Shown: piece by piece, positions 36,954-46,655 of the stretch
How positions within the stretch are numbered: the first letter of the stretch is position 1
Layout of the letters: each line of letters starts with the position of its first letter
NCBI GenBank assembly: GCA_024236215.1
Contig: JACKKX010000003.1
Span: 124,001 to 188,000 of the forward strand
Reading direction: 5' to 3'
DNA length: 64,000 nucleotides
DNA from: Novosphingobium sp.
Lineage (GTDB): Bacteria > Pseudomonadota > Alphaproteobacteria > Sphingomonadales > Sphingomonadaceae
Program-made: the position numbers and the translations under genes
The notes under the pieces: model-generated
What the model was told of the DNA's origin: nothing
The model's input: only the letters and a program-made list of their open reading frames with translations
The model's database searches: none

Positions 36954-37646
36954 CTATTGCGCGGCTCTGGCGGCGGCAACATCTTCCTGGGTCACGGGCA
37001 CGATCTTGATCTCGACCCGGCGGTTCTTGGAGCGGCCTTCATCGGTGTCGTTGCTCGCCACCGGCATGGTCTCGCCAAAGCCCTGGCTACGAATGCGGGC
37101 GGCAGAGACCCCGCGCGAGATCAGGTAGTTCGCGACGGTGCGGGCCCGGTTTTCCGACAGGGTCTGGTTGTAGGCGTCCGATCCGGTCGAATCGGTGTGG
37201 CCGTAAACGTCAACCAGGCTGTTGGGATATTCCTGCAGGCTCTGCGCGACCTGATCCAGCGTAGCGCGAAATTCTGGCTTGAGGGTGTAGGAGGCGACAT
37301 CGAAGGTTACCCCATCGGGCAGATTGACCAGGATCGCGCTGCCGTTGTCGGTGGTGGTCACGTCCACCCCGGTCCCAGCGGTCTTTTCCTTGAGCTCCTT
37401 GATCTGCTTGTCCATCGTATAGCCGACCGCCGCGCCGGCCACGCCGCCCAGCCCGGCGCCGACGATCCGCCCGGTCTTGCCGCCGATCAACCCGCCCAGC
37501 AGTCCGCCGACCACAACCCCGCCAACCCCGCCGATCGCGGTGCGCGAGACCTTCTTCTCCCCGGTGTTGGGATCGGTGACACAGGCCGAGACGGTCAGCA
37601 ACGAAACCGAAGCGAGACACGATACAATCAGACGGCGTTTCAACAT
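36954..37646 (-). CDS. OmpA family lipoprotein with glycine zipper (YiaD-like)
   Basis: 230-residue outer membrane lipoprotein. A signal peptide ends in the lipobox VSAC, then a glycine zipper (GGVGGVVVGGLLGGLIGGKTG) spans residues 40-75, and an OmpA peptidoglycan-binding domain fills 110-225 (VDVYGHTDSTGSDAYNQTLSENRA, IRSQGFGETMPVASN). ATG 37646 is the start; a longer frame would add 15 non-family residues. It probably ties the outer membrane to the wall. Confidence 0.93.
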   Translation of the reverse strand: MLKRRLIVSCLASVSLLTVSACVTDPNTGEKKVSRTAIGGVGGVVVGGLLGGLIGGKTGRIVGAGLGGVAGAAVGYTMDKQIKELKEKTAGTGVDVTTTDNGSAILVNLPDGVTFDVASYTLKPEFRATLDQVAQSLQEYPNSLVDVYGHTDSTGSDAYNQTLSENRARTVANYLISRGVSAARIRSQGFGETMPVASNDTDEGRSKNRRVEIKIVPVTQEDVAAARAAQ

Positions 37647-37803
37647 GGCATATCCCTTCCCTGCGATCAGAAGCTGGCGATGACCTTGCACGGGTTAACC
37701 TGAATGGCGTCTGTCCACCTCTATTGTCAATGAATTGCGGTACTTGCTGGACCGCGCCTCCCACCCCCTTCGCCTTGGCGCGCATTTCTGCTAGCCAGCC
37801 AGG

Positions 37804-39120
37804 GTGAGTGCGTTTCCCTGGTCCGATGTCGCGGTGATTGCCGCGCTGATCCTGCTTAACGGCCTGTTCGCGATGACCGAGCTGGCGATCGTCTCGGCGC
37901 GCCCGGCCCGGCTGAAGGTGCTGGCCGAGCAGGGCCATGCCGGAGCCGAGGCGGCGCTGCGGCTGGCGCGCGATCCGGGCCGGCTGCTGTCAACGGCGCA
38001 GACCGGCATAACCCTGGTCGGGATCATCGCCGGAGCCTATTCGGGGGCCAGCCTTGGCGGGCCGCTGGGCGAGCGGCTGGTGGCGCTGGGTGCGCCGCCA
38101 CGCTGGGCGCCCGAGGCCGGGTTCGCCATCGCCATCGCGCTGACCACCTATTTCAGCCTGGTGGTGGGCGAACTGGTGCCCAAACAGATCGCGCTGCGCG
38201 CTGCGGAACCGATCGCGATGATTGCGGCGAGGCCGATGGACGTGCTTTCCCGGGCCACCGCGCCAATGGTCTGGCTGCTCGACCGCTCCTCGGCCCTGCT
38301 GTTGCGGCTCATCGGGGTGCGGCACAAGGGCGAACACGCGCTCACCGCCGAGGAATTGCAGATGGTCTTCACCGAGGCCACGCGATCGGGGGTGATCGAG
38401 GAGGAAGAACGCGCGATCATGACCGGGATCATGCGCCTGGCCGACCGGCCGGTGCGCGAATTGATGACCCCCCGGACCGAGCTCGACACCATCGACCGCC
38501 GTGCTAGCGAGGACGAGCTGCGCGCCGCGATCAAGGCTTCGCCGCATTCGCTGCTCCCGGTCGCCGATGGCAGTCCCGACAACATCGTCGGGGTGATCAA
38601 GGTCAAGGACGTGCTCAAGGTGCTGCTCGCCGGGCGCAAGCCGCAGGTTGGCCGCCTGATGCGCCGGGCCGAGGTGATCCCCGATCAGCTCGATGCGATG
38701 GACGCGCTGCGCCTGCTCCAGCAATCGGACGTGGCCATGGCGCTGGTCCATGACGAATACGGCCATCTCGAAGGGGTGGTAACCCCGGCCGATCTGCTTT
38801 CGGCGATCGTCGGCCAGTTCGCCAGCCACCAGGATGAGGGCGACGATCCGCTGGTGGTCGAGCGCGAGGACGGGTCGCTGCTGCTCGCCGGTGCGCTTCC
38901 TGCCGACGCCATGGCGGATCTGCTCGGGATCGATCTGCCCGAGACGCGGGACTTTGCCACTGCCGCCGGATTTGCCCTCTCGGTACTCAAGAAGCTGCCG
39001 CACGAGGGCGAGCATTTCCACGATCAGGGCTGGCGCTTCGAGGTGATCGACATGGATGGGCGCAAGATCGACAAGCTGCTCGCCGCCCGCGATCCCGATC
39101 AGTCGGTCGAGTACCAATGA
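37804..39120 (+). CDS. Hemolysin/CorC-family CBS-domain membrane protein
   Basis: 438-residue protein with an N-terminal CNNM/DUF21 membrane domain (IAALILLNGLFAMTELAIVSARP, then FSLVVGELVPKQIALR), a pair of CBS domains (about 210-335, starting VRELMTPRTELDTIDR), and a C-terminal CorC_HlyC domain (about 345-430). The family is linked to Mg or Co export, not shown here. Start is GTG at 37804; an ATG downstream would cut into the first helix. Confidence 0.9.
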   Translation: MSAFPWSDVAVIAALILLNGLFAMTELAIVSARPARLKVLAEQGHAGAEAALRLARDPGRLLSTAQTGITLVGIIAGAYSGASLGGPLGERLVALGAPPRWAPEAGFAIAIALTTYFSLVVGELVPKQIALRAAEPIAMIAARPMDVLSRATAPMVWLLDRSSALLLRLIGVRHKGEHALTAEELQMVFTEATRSGVIEEEERAIMTGIMRLADRPVRELMTPRTELDTIDRRASEDELRAAIKASPHSLLPVADGSPDNIVGVIKVKDVLKVLLAGRKPQVGRLMRRAEVIPDQLDAMDALRLLQQSDVAMALVHDEYGHLEGVVTPADLLSAIVGQFASHQDEGDDPLVVEREDGSLLLAGALPADAMADLLGIDLPETRDFATAAGFALSVLKKLPHEGEHFHDQGWRFEVIDMDGRKIDKLLAARDPDQSVEYQ

Positions 39121-39122
39121 AA

Positions 39123-39143
39123 AGGGCCCGCCACCGGCGAGCC
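39123..39143. terminator. Hairpin between the converging CorC and DUF3035 genes
   Basis: GGGC-cc-GCC and GGC-ga-GCCC flank ACC and form an imperfect stem just after the CorC-family stop. It has no T-run; moderate support only. Confidence 0.4.
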
Positions 39144-39172
39144 CCATTCCAATTGCAAATCCGAAGCCGGAT

Positions 39173-39583
39173 CTAGTTTCCGGCGCCGGCCTGCGCCTCA
39201 CGCCCGTCACCCTCGGGAGCGGCGATGATGTCGCGAGTCACTGCGCCTTCGGCAACGGTGTTGGTGGCCGGATCGCCCACGGTCGAGCGGATCGAAGGCG
39301 CGGCCTGTCCGGCGCGCGAATCGAGCGCGCCCTCAACCCCGCTGCGGGCCTGCGGCGGGCCGAACAGGGCATCCTGCGCCTGCGCGGCGGCATTGGATTC
39401 AGCGGGACGCGGCGCGCCCGGGGCCGGCGGCACCAGAGCAAAATCGGGGGGCACGACCAGCGGGGCCTGGCGCTGCACGGCAAATTCGTCGGGCCGCTTG
39501 CGGTTGAACAGACCGCCGCCGCCGCAGCCGGCAAGCACGGTCGATCCGGCGACAACAACGATCAGGGCAGCAGACTTACGCAT
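39173..39583 (-). CDS. DUF3035 family lipoprotein
   Basis: 136-residue lipoprotein with a lipobox VLAGC at residues 15-19 and the family pattern RKRPDEFAVQRQAPLVVPPDFALVPP. The rest is Pro/Ala-rich and likely extended. DUF3035 proteins are common in alphaproteobacteria, their role unknown, and they often lie next to lspA as here (4 bases downstream). Start ATG 39583. Confidence 0.9.
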   Translation of the reverse strand: MRKSAALIVVVAGSTVLAGCGGGGLFNRKRPDEFAVQRQAPLVVPPDFALVPPAPGAPRPAESNAAAQAQDALFGPPQARSGVEGALDSRAGQAAPSIRSTVGDPATNTVAEGAVTRDIIAAPEGDGREAQAGAGN

Positions 39584-39587
39584 GGTA

Positions 39588-40115
39588 TCAATTCTCCGTC
39601 GCGGGTTCGCCCGCGTGGCTGTCGTGGCGCTTTTCGCGCGAAAGGAAGGATCGGGCAAGGATAATCAGGACACCCACGGTAATCGCCGCGTCGGCCAGGT
39701 TGAAGACCAGGAACGGGCGCCATTCCCCGAAATGGAGATCGGCATAGTCGATCACATGGCCGAATAGCCAGCGATCGCGGATATTGCCCAGCGCCCCGCC
39801 CAGCACCAGACCCAGCGGCAGGATGTCGGCCAGCTTCTCCTCGCGCAGCAGCCAGACCAGCACCGCCGCGGCAATCCCGGCGGTCATCCCGATCAGTCCC
39901 CAGCGCATCTCCATCGAATGGGCGGTGAACATCCCCAGCGAGACCCCGAAGTTCGAAGTGCGGGTAAGGTCGAAGAACGGCAGTAGCTTGATCTGCTCGC
40001 CATCGAGATCGAGCCCCAGCGTGCGGGTGACATAGTGCTTGAGCCACTGATCCGCGATCAGGATCAGCGCGGCCAGGGCCAGGCCCTTGGCGCGGTTGGC
40101 GGCGGCAGGGGCCAT
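39588..40115 (-). CDS. lspA: Lipoprotein signal peptidase (SPase II)
   Basis: 175-residue inner membrane aspartyl protease that removes signal peptides from lipoproteins. Four helices; catalytic Asp residues are in GALGNIRDR and VFNLADAAITVG. The ATG at 40115 shares its A with the ileS stop. The next gene encodes a lipoprotein that it would process. Order ileS-lspA is widely conserved. Confidence 0.97.
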   Translation of the reverse strand: MAPAAANRAKGLALAALILIADQWLKHYVTRTLGLDLDGEQIKLLPFFDLTRTSNFGVSLGMFTAHSMEMRWGLIGMTAGIAAAVLVWLLREEKLADILPLGLVLGGALGNIRDRWLFGHVIDYADLHFGEWRPFLVFNLADAAITVGVLIILARSFLSREKRHDSHAGEPATEN

Positions 40116-42913
40116 CACGCGCCGACCACGCCTTCGCAGCGGGAACACAGCGCGCCATCCTCTGCCACTTCGGGCAGATGGCGCCAGCAACGGCCGCATT
40201 TGTGGTGGGAGGTCTTGCTCACGGTGATGCCTTGCCCGCGCGTGACTGTCGCGGTGATGAACAGCTCGGCCAGATCGGCTTCGGGCGCATCGGCAAATAC
40301 GGTCACTTCGGCCTCAAGCCCGGAGCCCAGCATTTTCTCGCGGCGCAGCGGCTCGATCGCCTCAAGCACCTGGCCGCGCAGCGCGTGCAGTTCTTCCCAG
40401 CGCGCCAAGTCAACCTCGACCACGGGCACCTCCGGCCATTCCAGCAGGTGCACCGATCCCGCTTCGGGATAGCGCGTGCCCCACACTTCCTCGGCCGTGA
40501 ACACCAGCACCGGCGCGGCCCAGCGGACCAGCGCGTGGAACAGCATGTCGAGCGTGGTGCGATAGGCCATCCGCTTGGGATCGCCGGGCGCGTCGCAATA
40601 GAGGCAGTCCTTGCGGATATCGAAGAAGAAGGCCGAGAGGTCTTCGTTGCAGAAATCGCTCAGCGCGCGGACATAGGTGTTGAAATCGAAGGTCTCGACC
40701 GCTTCACGCAACGTCGCATCCATTTTCGCCAGCAACGCGAGGATGTAGCGTTCCAGCTCGGGCATGGCATCGACCGGAACCCGCTCGGCCTCGCTGAACC
40801 CGTCGAGCGCGCCCAGCATGTAGCGGAAGGTGTTCCTGAGCTTGCGGTACTGGTCGGAAACGCCCTTGAGGATTTCGTCGCCGATCCGGTGATCCTCGGT
40901 GAAATCGACCGAGAGCGCCCACAGCCGGATGATATCCGCGCCATAGGTTTCCATCACCTTGTTGGGATCGACAGTGTTGCCCAGGCTCTTGGACATTTTC
41001 ATGCCCTTGGAATCCATGGTGAAGCCGTGGGTCAGGATCCGGTCGTAGGGCGCGCGGCCGCGGGTGGCGCAGCTTTCCAGCAGACTTGACTGGAACCAGC
41101 CGCGATGCTGGTCGGAGCCTTCGACATAGATATCGGCGGGCCATGACAAATCAGGCCAGCGATCCGATTCCAGCACATAGGCGTGGCTGGTGCCCGAATC
41201 GAACCAGACGTCGAGGATGTCGCTGACTGCTTCCCACTCGTCGGGGTTGTACTTGTCGCCCAGGAAGCCATGCGCGGTGTCCGGCGTCCAGGCGTCGATC
41301 CCCTGTTCGCGCACGGCGGCAACGATCCGTCCGTTGACCGCCGCGTCGACCAGATATTCGCCGCTCTTGCGGTTCACGAACAGCGTGATCGGCACCCCCC
41401 AGGCGCGCTGGCGGCTGAGCACCCAGTCGGGACGACCCGCGACCATCGAACCGATCCGGTTACGGCCCTTATCCGGGGTGAACTGGACGCGCTCGATCTC
41501 GGCCATCGCGGTTTCGCGCAGGGTCCGGCCATCGGCCAACTGCTTGTCCATCGGCACAAACCACTGCGGCGTGCAGCGGTAGATCACCTTGGCTTTCGAA
41601 CGCCACGAATGCGGGTAGCTATGCTGGTAATCGGCGCTCGCCGCCAGCAGCCCGCCGGCTTCGCGCAGATCCGAACAGATCGGCCCGTCGGGCGCGTTGA
41701 ACTTGGGGTTGATGACCGAGCCTTGTCCGCCCAGCCATGCCCAGTCTTCACGGTATTTGCCATCGCCTTCGACCGCGAACTTGGGGTTGATCCCATGCGC
41801 CTTGCACAGCTCGAAATCGTCCTCGCCGTGATCGGGCGCCATGTGGACGAGGCCCGTGCCGCTGTCGGTGGTGACGAAGTCGCCCGGCAGCAACGGCCGC
41901 GGTTCGGCAAAGAACCCGCCGAGATGGTGCATTGGGTGGCGGGCGATGGTTCCGGTAAGATCACAATTAAAGCCGTGAACTAGCTCCCGCAACAATTGGT
42001 AGCCTCCGATTTCGACGGCCCCCCCCTGTTTGAGGATGTTCAGCTGCTCGCGGGTGATCTTGCCCATTCTGAAGAGTAGATCGGCGGACAGGTCTTTCTG
42101 GGCGAAAAATTTGCGCCCATCCAGTTCAAACAATTCGTAGATGAAGCCGGAACCAAAGGCGATCGCCTGGTTGACCGGGATCGTCCACGGTGTGGTGGTC
42201 CAGATCACCGCATAGGCGCCCTTCAGCTCCTCGACCTGTGAATCGACAATCTCGAACGCCACGTCGATCTGGGTCGAGACGATGTCCTCGTACTCGACCT
42301 CGGCTTCGGCCAACGCGGTCTTTTCGACCGGGGACCACATCACCGGCTTGGCCCCGCGATAGAGCTGGCCAGAGGTCGCGAACTTGAGCAGTTCGGCAAC
42401 GATCGTCGCCTCGCTCTCCGCCTGCATGGTGAGGTAGGGGTTTTCCCAGTCGGCCATCACCCCCAGCCGCTTCAACTGCCCGCGCTGCACGTCGACCCAG
42501 TGCTGGGCATAGGCGCGGCATTCGGCGCGGAATTCGAGGAGGGGAACCTCGTCCTTGTTCTTCTTGGCCTTGCGGTACTGTTCCTCAACCTTCCATTCGA
42601 TCGGCAGGCCGTGGCAATCCCAGCCCGGAACGTAGGGTGCGTTCTTGCCCAGCAGGTTCTGCGTGCGGCAGACCATGTCCTTGATCGTGTGGTTGAGCGC
42701 ATGGCCGATGTGCATGTCGCCGTTCGCATAGGGCGGACCGTCATGGTACATGAAGGTCTCGCGCCCGCGGCGGGCATCGCGCAGCTGCTCGTACAGCTTT
42801 TCCGCTTCCCAGCGCGCGGCAATCACCGGCTCCTTCTGGTGGAGGCCGGCCTTCATGGGAAAATCGGTCTTCGGCAAGAAGACGGTGTCTCTGTAATCGC
42901 GCTGTTCGGTCAT
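40115..42913 (-). CDS. ileS: Isoleucine-tRNA ligase
   Basis: 932-residue class I aminoacyl-tRNA synthetase. HIGH appears in GDMHIGHALNHT near residue 67, the editing domain follows (with GTGLVHMAPDHGEDDF), KMSKS in KGMKMSKSLGNTV, and a C-terminal zinc site CGRCWRH ... CSRC. Length matches the bacterial type. Confidence 0.98.
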   Translation of the reverse strand: MTEQRDYRDTVFLPKTDFPMKAGLHQKEPVIAARWEAEKLYEQLRDARRGRETFMYHDGPPYANGDMHIGHALNHTIKDMVCRTQNLLGKNAPYVPGWDCHGLPIEWKVEEQYRKAKKNKDEVPLLEFRAECRAYAQHWVDVQRGQLKRLGVMADWENPYLTMQAESEATIVAELLKFATSGQLYRGAKPVMWSPVEKTALAEAEVEYEDIVSTQIDVAFEIVDSQVEELKGAYAVIWTTTPWTIPVNQAIAFGSGFIYELFELDGRKFFAQKDLSADLLFRMGKITREQLNILKQGGAVEIGGYQLLRELVHGFNCDLTGTIARHPMHHLGGFFAEPRPLLPGDFVTTDSGTGLVHMAPDHGEDDFELCKAHGINPKFAVEGDGKYREDWAWLGGQGSVINPKFNAPDGPICSDLREAGGLLAASADYQHSYPHSWRSKAKVIYRCTPQWFVPMDKQLADGRTLRETAMAEIERVQFTPDKGRNRIGSMVAGRPDWVLSRQRAWGVPITLFVNRKSGEYLVDAAVNGRIVAAVREQGIDAWTPDTAHGFLGDKYNPDEWEAVSDILDVWFDSGTSHAYVLESDRWPDLSWPADIYVEGSDQHRGWFQSSLLESCATRGRAPYDRILTHGFTMDSKGMKMSKSLGNTVDPNKVMETYGADIIRLWALSVDFTEDHRIGDEILKGVSDQYRKLRNTFRYMLGALDGFSEAERVPVDAMPELERYILALLAKMDATLREAVETFDFNTYVRALSDFCNEDLSAFFFDIRKDCLYCDAPGDPKRMAYRTTLDMLFHALVRWAAPVLVFTAEEVWGTRYPEAGSVHLLEWPEVPVVEVDLARWEELHALRGQVLEAIEPLRREKMLGSGLEAEVTVFADAPEADLAELFITATVTRGQGITVSKTSHHKCGRCWRHLPEVAEDGALCSRCEGVVGA

Positions 42914-42962
42914 GACGCGCCGCCGTTAGAGCAAAGCCGGAGGCCGCGCCAGTCCCCCACGG

Positions 42963-44033
42963 TCAATCCCGGGCGGCCCGGCGCGCGGCGATGGCGGCGG
43001 CGGTCTCGGCTTCCTCGACCGGGTTGCGCTTGTTGAGCGCGGGGCGAAGCGCCGGGCCGAGCGTCCAGATATCCTCGATCCAGACATAGCCGGTGAAGCT
43101 GGCCGGAACCTCGCGCAGCTGTTCGGGCAGATCGAGCCCGGTGCCGCCCGCTCCGCCAAGCGGCGCAATCACGATCACCCGTCCGCCTACCGCGGCCAGG
43201 CGCTGCTGCAGCCGGTTGGGCCAGCCGGCGAAGGCCCACTGGCGGTTCAGCGGGACCATCAGCGTGCCGCCTCGGCACTCATCAGGCGTAATCGTCAACC
43301 AGCCTTGCAGCGCATAGGCCCTGGTGCAGGCCGCTGCGCTATCCTTGCTGAACACCCAGGCTCCGGGCATGAGTTTGCGCATCCGTGCCACCGGCCCGGC
43401 CTCACCGCCGCCGTAGAACCCATCGCCCAACTTCACCGAATCGCGCCCGGCGGCCTTCAGCGCGGCAAACAGCAGGTCGGCCTCGGCAGGATCCTTGCCT
43501 TTGAAGTTGAACAGCAACGGCTTGTCGCCCGCCAGTTGCAAGGCTTCCTCAAGGCTGGGGATCAGCCCCACGCCCTTGTCGCGAAAGGGAAAGGTCTTGC
43601 CGCCATCGGCGCTGTAGCCATAGCCGGCGTCGAGCGCCTTGAGCTGGGCGAGGGTCTTGCTTCGCACCTCGCCCGAACCGTTGGTGCGGCAATCGAGCGT
43701 CCAGTCATGGAACAGCGCGATCCGGCCATCGGCGGTCGGGGCGATGTCCACCTCGATCATCTGCGCGCCCAGTCGCTTGGCCTGGTCGATCGAGGCCAGC
43801 GTGTTTTCGAGATAGAGGTGATAGGGCTTTTCGATCCGGCTGGCGGTGCAGGTGTCGCGGCCGAGGTCCTTGTGATCGAACAGCTGATGGGCGCCGCGGT
43901 GGGCGATCAGCTTGACATAGCCCGGCGGTGCATCGGCCAGCCACCAGAGGTTGACCACCATGATCGTGAAGATCGCGGCGACGAAGACCATCGCCAGCCG
44001 CAGAAGCCATTTGCGCAGCGACGTGCGGTTCAT
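42963..44033 (-). CDS. Glycerophosphodiester phosphodiesterase family protein
   Basis: 356-residue membrane-anchored or exported protein with one N-terminal helix (WLLRLAMVFVAAIFTIMVVNLWW) and a GDPD TIM barrel: LIAHRGAHQLFDHKD, LYLENTLASIDQAKRLGAQMIEVDI and HDWTLDCRTNG carry the His and metal-binding Glu/Asp residues. It would split glycerophosphodiesters in the periplasm. Start ATG 44033 overlaps the ribF stop. Confidence 0.9.
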   Translation of the reverse strand: MNRTSLRKWLLRLAMVFVAAIFTIMVVNLWWLADAPPGYVKLIAHRGAHQLFDHKDLGRDTCTASRIEKPYHLYLENTLASIDQAKRLGAQMIEVDIAPTADGRIALFHDWTLDCRTNGSGEVRSKTLAQLKALDAGYGYSADGGKTFPFRDKGVGLIPSLEEALQLAGDKPLLFNFKGKDPAEADLLFAALKAAGRDSVKLGDGFYGGGEAGPVARMRKLMPGAWVFSKDSAAACTRAYALQGWLTITPDECRGGTLMVPLNRQWAFAGWPNRLQQRLAAVGGRVIVIAPLGGAGGTGLDLPEQLREVPASFTGYVWIEDIWTLGPALRPALNKRNPVEEAETAAAIAARRAARD

Positions 44034-44959
44034 GCGAGCAAGGCCCGGGCGGCGTGGCAATCGGCTTCGATCTGGGCGGTCAGCGCCTCGATACTCTCGA
44101 ACTTGGCCTCGCCGCGCAAGAAGTGGTGGAAGGCCACCTCGATTTCCTGCCCGTAGAGATCGCCCGCAAAATCGAAGAAGTGCGGTTCGAGCAGCTCCTT
44201 GGGCGGATCGAAATGGGGGCGCACGCCAAGGTTGGCCGCGCCGTGGAGCACCCGCCCGTCGGCCAGCGTGCCGGTGACGGCATAAATGCCGTAGCGCGGG
44301 CGCAGGTAGCTGCCCAGCGCGAGGTTGGCTGTGGGATAGCCGATGCTGCGCCCCACCTTGTCACCATGCTGGACCGTACCCCGGATCGCGAAAGGACGGG
44401 TCAGCAGGTGGGTGGCGGCGGCGCAGTCTCCGGCCTTCAGGGCATCGCGGATTCGGCTGGATGAGACCACCTCGCCACCATCGCTGACCGGGGTGATCGC
44501 ACGCGCAGCCAGCCCGCATTCCCGCCCGAGATCGGTCAGCAGGCCGACATTGCCCCTGCGGCCCTTGCCAAAGGTAAAATCCTCGCCGGTAACCACCGCC
44601 CCGGCGGCAAGGTGGCGGGCGAGCAGAACCTGGATGAAATCCTCCGCCGTGGTTGCCGCCAAGGCCGCGTCAAAGGCGAAGACCAGCATCGCATCGGCCC
44701 CGGCTGCGGCGAACAGCTCCTCGCGCTGATCGAGCGTGGTGAGGCGAAAGGGCGCGGCATCGGGCGCGAAAAAGCGCACCGGGTGCGGATCGAAGGTGGC
44801 GACGATCGCCGGGCGGCCTTCGGCCCGCGCCCAGTCCACCGCCGCGCCGACCACGTGCTGATGGCCGCGGTGGAAGCCGTCGAAATTGCCCAGCGCAATC
44901 ACCGCCCCGGCCAGCGAGGCAGGCATCGGCTGAGAGGCATCGAGCCGCACGATGGTCAT
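44030..44959 (-). CDS. ribF: Bifunctional riboflavin kinase/FAD synthetase
   Basis: 309-residue enzyme making FMN and then FAD. The N-terminal FAD synthetase has GNFDGFHRGHQHV at residues 23-35 and SSSRIRDAL; the C-terminal kinase has GRSIGYPTANLAL. Stop overlaps the next gene start. It lies in the long minus-strand run from gpmA. Confidence 0.96.
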   Translation of the reverse strand: MTIVRLDASQPMPASLAGAVIALGNFDGFHRGHQHVVGAAVDWARAEGRPAIVATFDPHPVRFFAPDAAPFRLTTLDQREELFAAAGADAMLVFAFDAALAATTAEDFIQVLLARHLAAGAVVTGEDFTFGKGRRGNVGLLTDLGRECGLAARAITPVSDGGEVVSSSRIRDALKAGDCAAATHLLTRPFAIRGTVQHGDKVGRSIGYPTANLALGSYLRPRYGIYAVTGTLADGRVLHGAANLGVRPHFDPPKELLEPHFFDFAGDLYGQEIEVAFHHFLRGEAKFESIEALTAQIEADCHAARALLA

Positions 44960-46149
44960 TGCGCCGGGGCCGCTCCTGCCTGCGCCAGCGGCACGATCCC
45001 GGCGCGGATCACGCGCAGGGCATTGCCGCCCATTACCTTGCGGATTTCCTCGGGACTGAACCCTTCGTCGAGCAGGGCCTGGGTCACCTGGACGAGGCCC
45101 GAGGTGTCAAACCGCACCGTGGTCGCCCCGTCATAGTCGCTGCCCAGCGCGACATAGTCGATCCCGACCAGATCGCGCACGTGCCTGATCGCTTTTGCGG
45201 TCGCGCGCGGGGAAGTGTCGCAGACCGCGCCGTCCCAGTATCCGATCCCCACCACACCCCCGGTCCGTGCCAGGCCGACGATCTCGGGGTCGGTGAGGTT
45301 GCGGTTGACCTTGCAGGTCGCCTGGACCCCGCCGTGGCTGAACACCACCGGGCGGCGGGCCATGGCCAGAACCTCAGCAACGCACTGGTGGCTGCAATGG
45401 GCGATATCGACGATCATCCCCAGCTCTTCCATCCGCGGCACCACCTGGCGGCCGAACGGGGTCAATCCGCCCTTGTTGATCCCGTGCATCGATCCGGCGA
45501 CGTCGTTGTCGAAGAAATGCGCCAGGCCCGCCATGCGGAAGCCCGCGGCATGGAGCCGGTCGAGATTGCGGATATCGCCTTCGAGGTCTTGCAGCCCTTC
45601 GATCGAGAGCATGGCGCCGACCGGCCCCTTACCCCCGGAGCGCGCCGCCAGCAGGGCATCGAGCCCGTCCGGATCGGCTACCTTGACCAGTTTTCCACCG
45701 GAGCCCGCCGCCGCGCGATCGAGCTTGATTCCATGCCACAGCGAGCGTTCGAGCAGCGAGTTCCAGGTGCGCAGCGGCTGGAGCTGGGCGATCACCAGCG
45801 GGGTGATGTTGTCGCTATCGCCGCCGTTTCCATCGTAGTTCTGCCCGCGCGGGGTCTTGGTCACGCTTGAGAATACCTGCAAGGCGACATTGCCGGCCTC
45901 GAGCCGGGGCAGGTCCTCATGGCCCCGATTCGATGCCTTCAGCAGGTCGCGCTGCCACATCAGGGTGTCGGAATGGAGATCGACGATCTGCAGGGTCTTG
46001 TGCAGGGCCAAAGCCTCGGCGCTGACCGGGATCGATTCCTTGCCGTCGATCTTGTTCATGCTGTTTTCGAGATAGCCCGGCCCGAAGCCGAACAGGCCAA
46101 CGGCGGCCAGGCCCAGCACGGCCAGCGGTATCCAGAATCGCTTGCGCAT
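44956..46149 (-). CDS. Membrane dipeptidase (M19 family)
   Basis: 397-residue zinc dipeptidase with an N-terminal membrane or signal helix (FWIPLAVLGLAAVGLFGFG). Zinc ligands: HSD in VDLHSDTLMW, Glu in SIEGLQDLEGD, His in IAHCSHQC and FSHGG, and Asp in LGSDYDG. It probably works in the periplasm on dipeptides. ATG 46149 shares a base with the folA stop; a GTG at 46152 is the alternative. Confidence 0.93.
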   Translation of the reverse strand: MRKRFWIPLAVLGLAAVGLFGFGPGYLENSMNKIDGKESIPVSAEALALHKTLQIVDLHSDTLMWQRDLLKASNRGHEDLPRLEAGNVALQVFSSVTKTPRGQNYDGNGGDSDNITPLVIAQLQPLRTWNSLLERSLWHGIKLDRAAAGSGGKLVKVADPDGLDALLAARSGGKGPVGAMLSIEGLQDLEGDIRNLDRLHAAGFRMAGLAHFFDNDVAGSMHGINKGGLTPFGRQVVPRMEELGMIVDIAHCSHQCVAEVLAMARRPVVFSHGGVQATCKVNRNLTDPEIVGLARTGGVVGIGYWDGAVCDTSPRATAKAIRHVRDLVGIDYVALGSDYDGATTVRFDTSGLVQVTQALLDEGFSPEEIRKVMGGNALRVIRAGIVPLAQAGAAPAQ

Positions 46150-46655
46150 CACCCCTCCTGCGTTGAGGCTTTCTTACGCAGCAAAGTGACGAAATCAAAG
46201 GCCGGGATCGCGCCCGCCGCGCCGTGGTGCTCGCGAAAGCTCTCGTCCCATTCGGCGCGGTCGTGCGGCGGGAAATGGGTGTCGCCGGGCGGGGCAAGAT
46301 CGACCTCGGTCAGCTCGATCCGGTCGGCCAGCGGCAGTAACAGCTCATAGGCAAGCGCTCCGCCGATCACCGCGACGTGCGGCGCGTTGGCCCGCTGCAA
46401 GGCTTCGCCGACCGAACGGACCACTTCCGCGCCTTCCTCGGCCCAGCCCGCATCCCGGCTGAGTACGATATGGCGGCGGCCCGGCAGCAGACCGGGCAGC
46501 GATTCGAAGGTCTTGCGGCCCATCACCATCGGAAGCCCCATGGTCAGCGCCTTGAACCGGCGCAGATCGACCGGGATGTGCCAGGGCAGCCGCCCCTCAC
46601 TGCCGATCACCCCGTTGCGCGCCACCGCCGCAATCAGGAAGATTTCGGGCTTCAT
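46149..46655 (-). CDS. folA: Dihydrofolate reductase
   Basis: 168-residue enzyme that reduces dihydrofolate with NADPH. Core motifs: AAVARNGVIGSEGRLPWHIPVDLRRFK (seen in parts), VMGRKTFESLPG, VIGGALAYELLLP. The ATG at 46655 shares bases with the purK stop. Thymidylate synthase, a common neighbour, is not present. Confidence 0.96.
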   Translation of the reverse strand: MKPEIFLIAAVARNGVIGSEGRLPWHIPVDLRRFKALTMGLPMVMGRKTFESLPGLLPGRRHIVLSRDAGWAEEGAEVVRSVGEALQRANAPHVAVIGGALAYELLLPLADRIELTEVDLAPPGDTHFPPHDRAEWDESFREHHGAAGAIPAFDFVTLLRKKASTQEG